Shown here: positions 20,511 through 29,492 of the stretch, one piece after another
Layout: each line of letters starts with the position of its first letter
How positions within the stretch are numbered: position 1 is the stretch's first letter
Assembly (NCBI GenBank): GCA_037043455.1
Contig: JAWPHD010000095.1
Span: 372,001 to 436,000, forward strand
Direction: 5' to 3'
DNA: 64,000 bases
From: Cyrtodaria siliqua
Taxonomy: Eukaryota; Mollusca; Bivalvia; Adapedonta; Hiatellidae
Program-made: the position numbers and the translations under genes
Notes under the pieces: generated by a model
Told to the model about the DNA's origin: nothing
The model's input: only the letters and a program-made list of their open reading frames with translations
Database searches by the model: none

Positions 20511-20554
20511 ATGATGACGCCTACCTAAAGCCCATTGGGACGGTGGCGTTTGAT
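20511..20554 (+). promoter_or_regulatory. SECIS-like element at the end of the Naiad ORF
   Basis: SECIS elements direct selenocysteine insertion at UGA. The sequence has ATGA (20511-20514), then 12 nt (TGACGCCTACCT), AA, 22 nt, then TGAT (20551-20554). The UGA/GA parts form the tandem G.A quartet flanked by U.U. Helix II is GACGCC.ACC with GGU.GGCGUU (one bulged U), and the apical loop holds UAAA next to a small CCC/GGG stem, as in type II SECIS. The ORF stop TAA (20526-20528) is the apical loop itself, so the 5' strand of the SECIS is coding (MMTPT). The copy at 26556-26599 keeps the fold with a compensatory change. Confidence 0.7.
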
Positions 20555-21038
20555 GTTTGTCTATTATCTTTCTTGTTGTGCCCTTAATGGTTTATTCTCT
20601 TGTTGCTCTGGCTTCTGCCAAGTCATTGAGTACCTTCATTGTGGCTTTCTGGGCTATTGCTTTTTGCATTATATTTACACGAGCATATTTGTGTTTTACT
20701 TATATTGCCTGTTGATGCTGCATTGTTGGTTAAAGATTAGATCATGGCGGGGATTTCTTTATTTACATTGTCCTGTTTTAATGGGATGACAGTAGGGTAA
20801 GTGTGAGGTTTGGTGCACCCTAGAGCCGGTTTAAACCCCCAGTGGCCTACTTTGCCACTGGCCGTTCCAAGGCGGTAGCCCTATTGTCAACCCTTTTGTG
20901 TTTGTGATGTCGTTTGCATTTATTTTTATTTTCGCCTTCTTGTTTGTCTGTTTGCGTGTTTGTTTCTGTGTTTTGTGGTTGACTGTCCTCCTTGAATGTT
21001 ATTTTCCCTGTCCGATCTTTTTATATTTCTTTTTACTG

Positions 21039-21411
21039 TAGTATTTACAAAAAAATAAAAATACAAATTTATAGGAGGAAGAAAGAATTGAAATAGACTA
21101 TATGTAAATACAAGGGTAAAAGCGGCCATAATTTTGATAAAAAAACAACAACAAGAAAACAGAACAGAACCTAGCTGGACGAAATAGATAAAAATGCCAC
21201 AGCCATGTGCAGTTACATGATTTAGACGATTTCGAAATACATGTTTACAAACAAAACATTAAATCTTTTTGTAAGTACAGTGCTCAAATTCACCAAACAT
21301 GACTGAGAAAATGAATAGACTCCATAATATATTTTTGAAAATGGCCATAAAACCATTTTTAAAATATGCATGCAAATACAAATAAACATCAAACAAATGC
21401 AACTTGTCATT
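21039..21411. other. Non-coding stretch
   Basis: AT-rich flank of the Naiad copy with no recognised feature. The minus frame at 21222-21524 only reflects the repeats that follow. Confidence 0.4.
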
Positions 21412-21580
21412 ATGAATGAAAACTCAGATAATCTGGAGCGTGACACTTGTAATGAATGAATACTGATACTCTGGAGCTTGACACATGTTATGAATGAAAA
21501 CTCAGATAATCTCGAGCTTGACACATGTTATAAATAAAACCTCAGATAATCTGGAGCTTGACACTTGTTATCAATGAATA
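21412..21580 (+). repeat. About 40-bp tandem repeat, 4 copies
   Basis: The unit core is CTCAGATAATCTGGAGCTTG followed by ACACTTGTTATGAATGAAAA, with small changes between copies. Confidence 0.85.
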
Positions 21581-21584
21581 GATT

Positions 21585-22137
21585 TTGATCAAAACCTGGT
21601 CAAACACGGGCTTTCCAAATTAGATGACGTGATGACGTCACAACGGTCAGTGATCTGGCCATTTTGGATGGCATCATGTTGTTAAAACTGTCAGCGTTGA
21701 CACTGATAGATTTTATAGTAAAACAACTTAACAAATGCGATCAGTGAAACAAGAAACGTTTTTTATAACATTGTGACGTCAAGACGTAATGACGTAGAGA
21801 TACGTGTTAACGTTCTTGCACAACTAGACCATGAATTCTAAAATCTGAAAGTTTTGATCAAATCAAAACCTGGTCAAACACGGGCTTTCCAAATTAGATG
21901 ACGTGATGACGTCACAACGGTCAGTGATCTGGCCATTTTGGATGACATCATGTTGTTAAAACTGTCAGCGTTGACACTGATTGATTTTATAGTAAAACAA
22001 CTTAACAAATGCGATCAGTGAAACAAGAAACGTTTTTTATAACATTGTGACGTCAAGACGTCATGACGTAGAGATACGTGTTAACGTTCTTGCACAACTA
22101 GACCATGAATTCTACAATCTGAAAGTTTTGATCAAAT
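21585..22137 (+). repeat. Two nearly identical 274-bp tandem copies rich in TGACGTCA
   Basis: AAAACCTGGTCAAACACGGG starts at 21591 and again at 21865. Only about four substitutions separate the copies, so the duplication is recent. Each unit carries GATGACGTCAC, GACGTCAAGACGT and AATGACGTAG-type sites. Confidence 0.92.
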
Positions 22138-22270
22138 CCAATCTTAAATACAGAATATATAACCATAACAAGATTTCAGCATATACTATATTCCACACAG
22201 AATAACAATCCAGTGGTGTATAATGTCTAAACATGTTTCTTTATTTCATCTTATCATTAATAATAATAAT

Positions 22271-22317
22271 TGGAACGGTCAGTTGGGGTTTAAACCGGGT
22301 TCTAGGATGCACCAAAC
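22271..22317 (-). mobile_element. Very short Naiad 3' UTR fragment
   Basis: GGAACGGTCAGT, then GGGTTTAAACCGG and TTCTAGGATGCACCAAAC match the Naiad 3' UTR with an internal deletion of about 16 bp. Confidence 0.7.
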
Positions 22318-22539
22318 ATTGTGAAGTCATATTGAACGCTTTTGGAGTAAATATATATTTTGAGAGAATTTGCCTCTCTTTAAAAAAATTAGTTCTAAGC
22401 TCAAAATTGTTTTAATTTTATATGTTATATGAATGCTAGAAACTGTAATAATAAATCACAAAATGTGAAAAATAAAATTTGCATACATTCCACCTTTTGT
22501 GAGTGTGAGTAGGAACTTCCACATAGGAAATTGTTAAGC
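22318..22539. other. Non-coding stretch
   Basis: No gene recognised between the short Naiad fragment and the tRNA-headed SINE. Confidence 0.4.
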
Positions 22540-22795
22540 AGATGTCTGAAATTGTGCATAGAGGTAGAGCGTCCGCCTTGAATGCGGAGGATTATGGTTC
22601 AATCCCCGGCCGGGCAATAACAATGACTTTATAAAAATAGTGGCATATAAAGGGTACTGCTAGGACTGGTCGACCCGGTGTCCGTATAATGTGACTGGGT
22701 GTGGTATCTTGTCATGTGTCTACGACGTGGTAGTGTGTTATATAGTCAGGGCTTTATAAACGTCACAGCACAAACGTTCCAGTCACCAATTTAAT
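22540..22795 (+). mobile_element. tRNA-derived SINE candidate
   Basis: The head has a tRNA-like stretch with GAGGTAGAGCGTCC (A-box side), a CCGC/GCGG anticodon stem and GGTTCAATCCCC (B box). About 170 bp of body follow, containing GACCCGGTGTCCGTATAATG and GACTGGGTGTGG, which looks like a conserved SINE central domain. Target duplication not resolved. Confidence 0.6.
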
Positions 22796-23430
22796 TGTAT
22801 ATACTAATTCAAAATAAATCAACAGAAAACGTATATTTTATCAAAGTACATTCCTATTTAAATTTGTCCTAATTCTAACAGTTAAATGTAACAGAATTGA
22901 AATTGCCAAAACATGAGTCTAGCGGACTGGTGATTGCAAGCTTAAAAGTGCCTAAAACATAGACATGACTTCAACTCAAGACTTGCTTATAGACTGCCTC
23001 GGAACACGGAGCGGGCCCATTTTATACATGATCTCCCGCGGCAACAGCCCTGAGAATCTGTCCAGCCCGCCACATGGTTTCTGACTTATTGCCGCTAATG
23101 TGGCCAACATTCAATCTCTTGTGACACCAGTATGTGGTTCAGCTTTTGATTAGACACAAATTATACTCATAAATAGCAGCCATATGGCTTATGGATGACA
23201 ACAAAGTCAGCGCTACCGGTCTTTTTAATGAGCTTGTTGGACATATAATATATTCTCAGTACACAGCACCTCAGATATTAATTATATGGCTGTATTTATG
23301 TAACTGACCAACTTAAATGCACGCACGTGTCGCACAGCTGCCATAAGCCAAGTACTGACGCCGCTACCATCATTTCGGTCAACAATATGCTTAACCAATA
23401 TAATGAAACACGAAGTCTATATTCTGTATA
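22796..23430. other. Non-coding stretch
   Basis: No gene or known repeat recognised. A GC-richer part near 23000-23120 has no open frame of note. Confidence 0.4.
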
Positions 23431-23880
23431 GAAAAACGAATAAGACACATATACCCCATAAGAAGTTTCTCATGGAACATCCCCATCTAATTGGGAATAA
23501 TTAACAATATCAAAATTAAAATCATCTCTCTTGTCATAGATTTTGCTAATTATTTCACCAATTTCAATAGAGAGATGTAAATCGAGAAAAAATCGTTAGT
23601 ATCAGAAATATTAGCTTTGTTAAGTTGAAGTTCTTTAGGATATATACACTACTCAACTTTTATAATCGGTAAATTTTCAAAGAATTATATATTTTCTAAT
23701 TTTCATATTTTCATAACTAGCGATTTATAAATCTTAATCTGCCTTGATTGGACTAAACCCTTGTTGATAAACTAGGTTTCGGTGATTTCCATTTTTAGTA
23801 TTCGTGTTATTTTCAAAAAACCTAGGTGACCGATTATAAAAGTTGAGTAGTGTATTATTAACCATAGTAGAAAAGAAAGA
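23431..23880 (-). mobile_element. Naiad RT fragment split by a MITE
   Basis: Minus-oriented thumb-side RT sequence (ATCCCCATCTAATTGGGAATAA and AAATCATCTCTCTTGTCATAG on plus) runs to 23645. It is interrupted at GGATA by the element at 23646-23853 and resumes TTATTAACCATAGTAGAAAAG, exactly the continuation seen in the 56.4 kb copy. Confidence 0.85.
23646..23853. mobile_element. MITE with perfect 25-bp terminal inverted repeats, Tc1/mariner-like
   Basis: ACACTACTCAACTTTTATAATCGGT at 23646-23670 is the exact reverse complement of 23829-23853. TA lies next to both ends, consistent with TA target duplication into the Naiad fragment. The 158-bp interior is non-coding. Confidence 0.85.
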
Positions 23881-24319
23881 AGTTCGAAAACCAGCCGGAA
23901 CAGACCAGTAACACCAGACTTATGGTCCTCAATTTTCTTAAATATGCAGTATGCTATGTTGGGGATAGTGGGTCGTGGGTTTAAGTTTTTATATTTGTTT
24001 ATGACCCAAGGGGTGCAACAAGGTCTCACAAATTGGTTCCGCCCATTGGGTCCCAGATGGTGTTAATCGGGTTAAAATGTGCATATCTTGTCCAGTTGGT
24101 AACTCTAAATTTGACGCTCCAGTTTTGGGGTTTTGCCTGACTGGTTAAAGCCGTTTATCTTGTGTCTATATAGTTGGATTCGAAAAATATGTAAGCAACA
24201 TATCTATAAACCTCATCGTCAGTAGGTTTAGAAACGGTGTACATATGAATAATAAAAGGTGGCTGTTTGTTGGCTGAATAGCTGCTTTAAAGTACAATGT
24301 CTAACTACCCAATTTGATT

Positions 24320-24900
24320 TTTGTTATGAATGAGGTCAACTTTTCATTTTGAATAAAACATTTCCAGGCTAAAAATATATTTTTGTAAATACAGGCACTT
24401 TGTTTTAATGTTAGTTATGCCAGGTAATGCACTATATAGGGTTTCACTCCAGAGTTTGTACCTAAATTAATGCTCCTCTTCAACAGCCACGTATATGTTA
24501 TATTTCGCTGTCAGTGTTGTCTAATCGTAATGCGTCTAATCTCACATTGTGTTCTTCTCACCTGCAACAGAAAAGTATCCATGAGCAACTATTTAAATAA
24601 ATGTCTAAAAAGTAGTTCTAAAAGTCTAACAGGATATGCAGCTTTCACAGAGCACAGACAACCACACACACGCATTAAACCAAACAACAAGTACAATGTT
24701 AATACTAAGTAAGGCATGTGGCATCTGAAACACAAACGGATTGACAACAAACCAAATACAACCGAATAACATCCCTTATTTTGTATTGCGCAAGTAATAC
24801 GGTCACATGTAAGGGAACAACTGTGTAGTGATACCTAAAGCGTTAAACACGCCTACTGTAATTTGATGGCTAATACTCTAGATCACTGTCTTGTCTGGTT
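24320..24900 (+). repeat. Old copy of the gene A intron repeat
   Basis: The order ACATTTCCAGGCTAAAA, ATGCACTATATAGGG.TT.CACTCCAGAG, CTCTTCAACAGCCAC, TTCTCACCTGCAACA, and after 24780 AAGGGA.CAACTGTGTAGTGA and ACTCTAGAT matches the intron part of the 1.44 kb array units, with heavy divergence. A Naiad tail (24625-24760) interrupts it. No EGF exon is present. Confidence 0.75.
24625..24760 (-). mobile_element. Naiad tail fragment (older subfamily)
   Basis: GGATATGCAGCTTTCACAG, then ACACACGCATTAAACCAAAC matches the tail seen at 43660-43790. It lies inside the old intron-repeat copy. Confidence 0.75.
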
Positions 24901-25309
24901 ACTCAATAAGTCAATTTGTTTTTCAAGCATTCGTACAGTAAACAATAATACATACGTTTATATTTCCTTAACGTTAAACAGCACAATAAGTTACATGTTT
25001 AGTGTCTGGAAAGATGTATCTCATTGCAAGATTTGTTTTTGTGATTTCGATTTTACAGAACTTTATAGTTGTGTACGGTAAGTGTATCTTTTGTTACTAA
25101 TTTATTTATAAATGCTGTCAGACGACTATGACGGTGCGTTTTATTTTGTCATAAAGACCAAATATCAGGAGAACTTATTGTATGGCATTTAGTCCGTCCG
25201 TTGTAAAACAATTGGTAAATGTGGCATCTACTCTTAATACCAGTCAACCCATATTTAATTACAATATTTCTTGGGTGGTGTCCTTTTTGATGTGAGCTAC
25301 CTTGTAAAC

Positions 25310-26290
25310 ATTTGTACAAGACAAGAGGGCCAAGATGGCCCTGAATCGATCAACTGCGGATCTTTGCAATGATGAAAAAAATGTCCTCTCGCAAACGCTG
25401 ATTGACAATGTTTTTAAGTCTTTCCTTATGTAAGTCTATGTAAAAACATGCAAAATCTCTACATACAAACTTAGGTCCCAGGGGTTGCAGCCTTCTTGGA
25501 CTACAGGGACTTCAAATGAGCCAACTTGATATACCAGGGGTTAGCAATCATTAATAATAATAAAGAACACGAGAACGAATGGCTCTTATATCAAGGGGTT
25601 TCATGACTAAATTCCTTTCAATACCTTGTTACAAGTGCAAATAAGTTTATGTAAAACATGCAGAATCTTTATACACAATCTTTACAAAAATTAACCCCTC
25701 AAAAACCCGCATCCAAACAGGAAACAATAATAAAAATGAAGAATTAAAAAAAAGAAGAAAAGATTACCTCCAGTGGGATTTGAACCCATGGTAGAGGACC
25801 ATAAGCTTATAGTAAATGCAAAATATTAAACCTCTGGCTACTGTAGTTTCATTTGAAGAAGAATATTTGTTATTCCCTACAAGTCTATGTAAAACATTTG
25901 ACCCCTGGGGCGGGACCAAATGTGACCCAAGGGTCACCATTTGAACAAACTTGGTAGAGGACTATCAGCCTATAGCAAACGCAAAACATTAAACCTCTGG
26001 CTCTTGTAATTTCAGAGAAGATGATTTTTTAGAGTTGTCCCTATATAGGTCTAAGTAAAACATGCAAAATCTTTACAAAATTTAGAAAAAATAAACAAAA
26101 GAAAAAATGCATCCAAAGGAAACAATCATAAAAATGAAGAATAAAAAAAATCAATAAAAAGAACACACAAAAAAACAACAACACGCCAGTGGGATTTTAG
26201 CTTCCCAGTGTACAATAAGTAATCAGTGGGATTTGAACCCACGGTCTTAGCTTCCCAGTGTACAGTCAATAAGTAATTAAAGAGTTTTCT
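25310..26290. repeat. Low-copy AT-rich repeat with reversed tRNA B-box motifs
   Basis: AGTGGGATTTGAACCCA occurs at about 25768 and 26223, with a partial copy near 26189 (AGTGGGATTTTAGCTTCC). TTAGCTTCCCAGTGTACA appears twice within 60 bp near 26200-26265. Reverse complements read GGGTTCAAATCCCAC, a T-arm. No complete tRNA could be folded and no gene was found. Confidence 0.45.
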
Positions 26291-26351
26291 ATGGCGGCCA
26301 TTCGTGTTTACCTAATTTAAACAATTTAAAAAGCATTCCCCTAAGGATCAT

Positions 26352-26922
26352 CCATGTGAGGTTTGGTAATATCGTAATATCGTTGGTCATGATCACTTTC
26401 ATGCTACCTTTGTAACACGTGTTAAAAGGTTTATCAAAATAGGTTATGACCCTATCATTTTGCAACGCACTGCATGCTTGGTGGGGGACCCATTTACAGT
26501 TCGCCGCTATGCTTTCCTCTTTAATTGTACGATGACCGGACAGGCTGTGGACCCTATGATGACGTCTACCTAAAGTCCTAAAGGACGGTGACGTTTGATG
26601 TTTGTCTGCAATCTTTTCTTGTCGTGCCCTCAATGGGTTATTTTCTTGTTGCTCTGACTTCTGCCAAGTCACTGAGTACCTTATTTCTAGGCTGGTTTTT
26701 CTAGTTTTTTTTATTTATTTATATATACACGAGCATCTTTGTGTTATATTGCCTATTAATGCTGCTTTGTTAGTTAGAGAATAGCTCATGGCGAGGATTT
26801 CTTTATTTACACTGTCCTGTTTTATTGCGATGGCAGTAGGGTAAGTGTGAGATTGATTCACGCTAGAACCTGGTTTAAACCCCCAGTGGTCTTTTTTGCC
26901 ATTGACCGTTCCAAGGCGGTTT
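26352..26922 (+). mobile_element. Naiad fragment: RT C-terminus, SECIS and 3' UTR
   Basis: Reads IIxxGHDHFHATFV...GYDPIILQRTACLVGDPFTVRRYAF and ends VDPMMTST with TAA. It then follows the 3' UTR to TTCCAAGGCGG, where it breaks off. At the RTACLV site Cys is TGC. Confidence 0.88.
26556..26599 (+). promoter_or_regulatory. SECIS-like element, second Naiad copy, with compensatory change
   Basis: Same 44-nt layout as 20511-20554: ATGA, 12 nt, AA, 22 nt, TGAT. Helix II is GACGUC.ACC with GGU.GACGUU. Compared with the first copy a C became U and its partner G became A, so the pair is kept. The apical part GUCC/GGAC is also paired. Confidence 0.72.
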
Positions 26923-27329
26923 ATATGCAAAGATTGGTGCTTTTGTCAAACAATGCACATTGTTTTCACCAATCTGACCCACTAGGAGACAAAACTAGTG
27001 TTGCTTTTGCCACCTCGACCGTTATCATCTTTGGAAGCTGAACGCTAAATTTGGTTGAATTCCGTTCAGAGGTAACGACCCCGCATTACCCTACCATCCC
27101 ATCCACGCTCTAACCATCCCATCGGCAGACTTCAAAGTTTAAAATAATAAAAGTGTATGCTATTTATCTGTCATAGACAAATATATATACCAAGTTATTT
27201 GCAATGATGTAATTTCTTCAAGTTTAAAATGAAAGTAGAAACAAGTTGATTTTGTAAGATTAAATATATATTTTATTTTTGAGGAATAGTGGTATTTCGG
27301 TATTTGTAATACTAAACTAATGCTAAAAG

Positions 27330-27430
27330 TAAATATAAACATCGAACAGGAATAGTAGCATTCAAGGACGACAGTCAACCACAACCGCACAAAAAAACAA
27401 AGAAGAACTATATATAAAGATGAACAAGCA
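27330..27430 (-). mobile_element. Naiad tail fragment
   Basis: ATCGAACAGGAATAGTAGC, then ATTCAAGGACGACAGTCAACC matches the terminal 100 bp of the element. Confidence 0.75.
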
Positions 27431-27934
27431 AGGTTTTACGCAAGCGTAACATAGCTGCCGAGAGACAAGAAGTTAACATAATAATATATCAAGTCACGGG
27501 TGTTTAAACAATATTAAAAAACATAAATGTTGTCACGGAGACATAAACACGCCACGACCGTTTTTTCTTACATTCTTCCCGATTTTTACCATCAGTTCTT
27601 CCTACCAAGCCTTTTAAATCAATGTGGGCGACCTCGCTTATTTCTGTTCAAATACCTTGACATGCCTTACATTACCTTGTAACACGACGTGCTAGAAGTA
27701 TACATCAGCACATAAATACAATTGTTCACATGTAAAGGATACGTGTGCGTTAGAGTGTGCATTACAACACATATAAAGTGTTCACTGTTAGCATGTGTAA
27801 TTATAAGAATGCGTTATCAAAGTGAAAAATGCATTTCCTCTGAGATACTGATTGATAATCGGAACATAATGAAGCTAATAAATTATGTAAATGAACTGAT
27901 TATAATAAGCCAATATTTCAAGTACACTTTACAG

Positions 27935-28020
27935 GTGCGGATCCGGCGTATGCCATGCCCTCTCCACTTCCCGCCAATAACATCTATTTCGAGAGGAAAC
28001 AAAAATGTTTTCCCTCTTAA
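27935..28020 (+). CDS. Possible orphan terminal exon (28 codons)
   Basis: After the acceptor TTTACAG a phase 1 reading gives GADPAYAMPSPLPANNIY, then FERKQKCFPS and TAA. The stretch is GC-richer than its AT-rich flanks and the residue pattern looks like a receptor cytoplasmic tail. No partner exon was identified and no family was recognised, so chance is a real alternative. Confidence 0.22.
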
Positions 28021-28502
28021 ATGATCCTCTAATTTATTTGTTAATTTATTTTTTGAAAAATATGTGAAATCACGGATCCGTCTCTATTCTGCATGGTATT
28101 ATATTATTAAAGGGATCCACGGCAATCTGACAGCTTTTATCAAACATCAATCTTAGCGTCTTGATTTATTAATACAGTATCCTTTTGACTTTAAACATGC
28201 TTGCATATAATTAAACATAATTTTTAGTTTTCTTTTTCTTTTCTTATTCCACCATATGTTTAAATATATTATTGGTGCAATAAAATCAAGAGTCAGTAAT
28301 TTGCCCAAAACAGTTTGCTTAATCTTATTCTTATACTTAATAATATGTAGTTATGTAGAAAAACTATTTTTAAAAAAAGAAAGATTGTCGTGTGTCCCTT
28401 TAACAAGATGTATTGTCTTTGTTTCTTGTAAATGTGCTTAAACACGATATATCATTAACCCAGCATAAATGAAATGATAAAATAATAATATAAATAGTAA
28501 TA

Positions 28503-28550
<48 letters not shown>

Positions 28551-29486
28551 AAAGACATTATTTAACGAGAGAACTCGTTCTTCCTTGCGGCCCTCTAGTT
28601 TATGAATAATGGTAGGGTAGTGTCTCCTGTCACGACATCCTTTCTCTTCGAGTAATTACTGCAAATTAAAATTCTTAAATAAAAAATAAAATGTCGATGT
28701 TCAATGTCTGTGAAATTGTTATACTTTTATAAGTGTATACCTTTTCGTTTTCTCTTATTTTTTCGTGATATCGGTCTTTTGCGATTAACGGTATGTGAGT
28801 GAGGACGCACATTAAAAACACAAAACATATTTAAACTGATTAAGCTGATTTTGAATGATCGTTACCGTTCAGTTTACTTTTTTTTTAAATAAAAACATAG
28901 GCGCTAAATCATAAGAATAGTCATTCAAACGTTAAAATATTTGTAGAAATAATTCCTCAATGCACAAACACACGGGGGATCTGGAACACGTGCGCGACGC
29001 CCATACGGGCACTGCAGACGATACTAAAACAAGCGTTGAACTCCGAATGCGTCATGCAATGTGGAATGAAGATGAACTTTGGTCCTGTACTCGATTTGCG
29101 CAGCAGATGTGTATACTAATAATAAATAATATAAATATTTAAGCGATGAAAAACCCATCAGCCGCCATGTTGATATACACATGTAGATGGAACAATAACA
29201 ACGCACAACTGTGCATATTATGGCACTTCTATATGCAGGTGGTTTTCAAAAAGTCACAAGGTGTGCACGTGCTGAAACTTAAAATAATCCACATAGTTGA
29301 ATAGAAGCCTAACATGTTTGCAATTTCTATTGTAAACAGTCAGCTATACCAGTCCTATCACCTATTTTATTTCTAATAAAACAATCATACCTAACTGACG
29401 ATTGCCATTTAATTTCAGTTTCTGTGCTTCGTGGTATATTCATTAACGTAGAATGAGTTCCCGACATTACGAAGTTTTGACTCAGC
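28021..29486. other. Non-coding stretch with (ATA)n microsatellite
   Basis: AT-rich. A trinucleotide ATA run lies at 28490-28551. No gene recognised before the 3' end of the minus-strand tripartite-motif gene. Confidence 0.5.
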
Positions 29487-29492
29487 TTTATT
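29487..29492 (-). promoter_or_regulatory. Polyadenylation hexamer overlapping the stop codon
   Basis: The minus strand reads GTC TAA TAA AGC, so AATAAA starts within the stop codon. If used, the 3' UTR would be extremely short; a downstream signal could be used instead. Confidence 0.35.

Larger units (their letters stand above)
17928..20528 (+). pseudogene. Naiad CxC linker and reverse transcriptase
   Basis: The long open part (17928-18689) begins in the linker (EADSIFIRTDPLYN), has the CxC motif as KECECN followed by FCYAPAGHVITGNF (about 18270-18330), and reaches the first RT block KFVLVPADKAANNVIIV. There it meets TGA at 18687-18689, followed in the same frame by RLHYVNVLSLELGS. Further blocks are TIYWIPKLHKNPYKARFI, GIPMGTNCAPLVADL (palm), and the thumb with YGVYVSQLIRFSRACTR and LNQGYRYHKLRKT. 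It ends VDPMMTPT and TAA at 20526-20528. The catalytic YLDD is deleted here but present in the copy near 56.4 kb. Frameshifts near 18840, 19030, 19455 and 20230 make this copy inactive. Confidence 0.88.
16541..21038 (+). mobile_element. Naiad-type Penelope-like retroelement, longest copy (domain order GIY-YIG then RT)
   Basis: It starts with about 45 bp of the element's own tail (CCTTACTTTCCCTGTCC), the usual trace of Penelope tandem or pseudo-LTR insertion, and ends with the full tail near 21038. Domains in order are a Cys cluster, a GIY-YIG nuclease, a CxC linker, a reverse transcriptase and a 3' UTR. No nuclease follows the RT. This is the permuted order described for Naiad elements, unlike classical Penelope with a C-terminal nuclease. 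The copy is decayed by several frameshifts, an 8-bp-type loss at the YLDD motif, a deletion near 19600 and a nested LTR element (19608-19990). TGA codons at 17393, 17426 and 18687 recur in other copies and are candidate selenocysteine codons. At least a dozen further pieces of this family lie in the window. Confidence 0.9.

Noticed and set aside
20535..20789. Hydrophobic open frames in the Naiad UTR and their antisense shadows (also at 26602, 55134, 58782, 62038)
   Set aside because: They recur wherever the UTR recurs, with frames broken differently each time; untranslated sequence.
25042..25080. Small exon between TTTTACAG and a GTAAGT donor
   Set aside because: Only about 20 bp with no matching phase partner or domain.
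26289..26672. Minus-strand 127-codon frame antisense to the RT C-terminus
   Set aside because: Shadow of the plus-strand Naiad; similar antisense frames appear at other copies with frameshifts.
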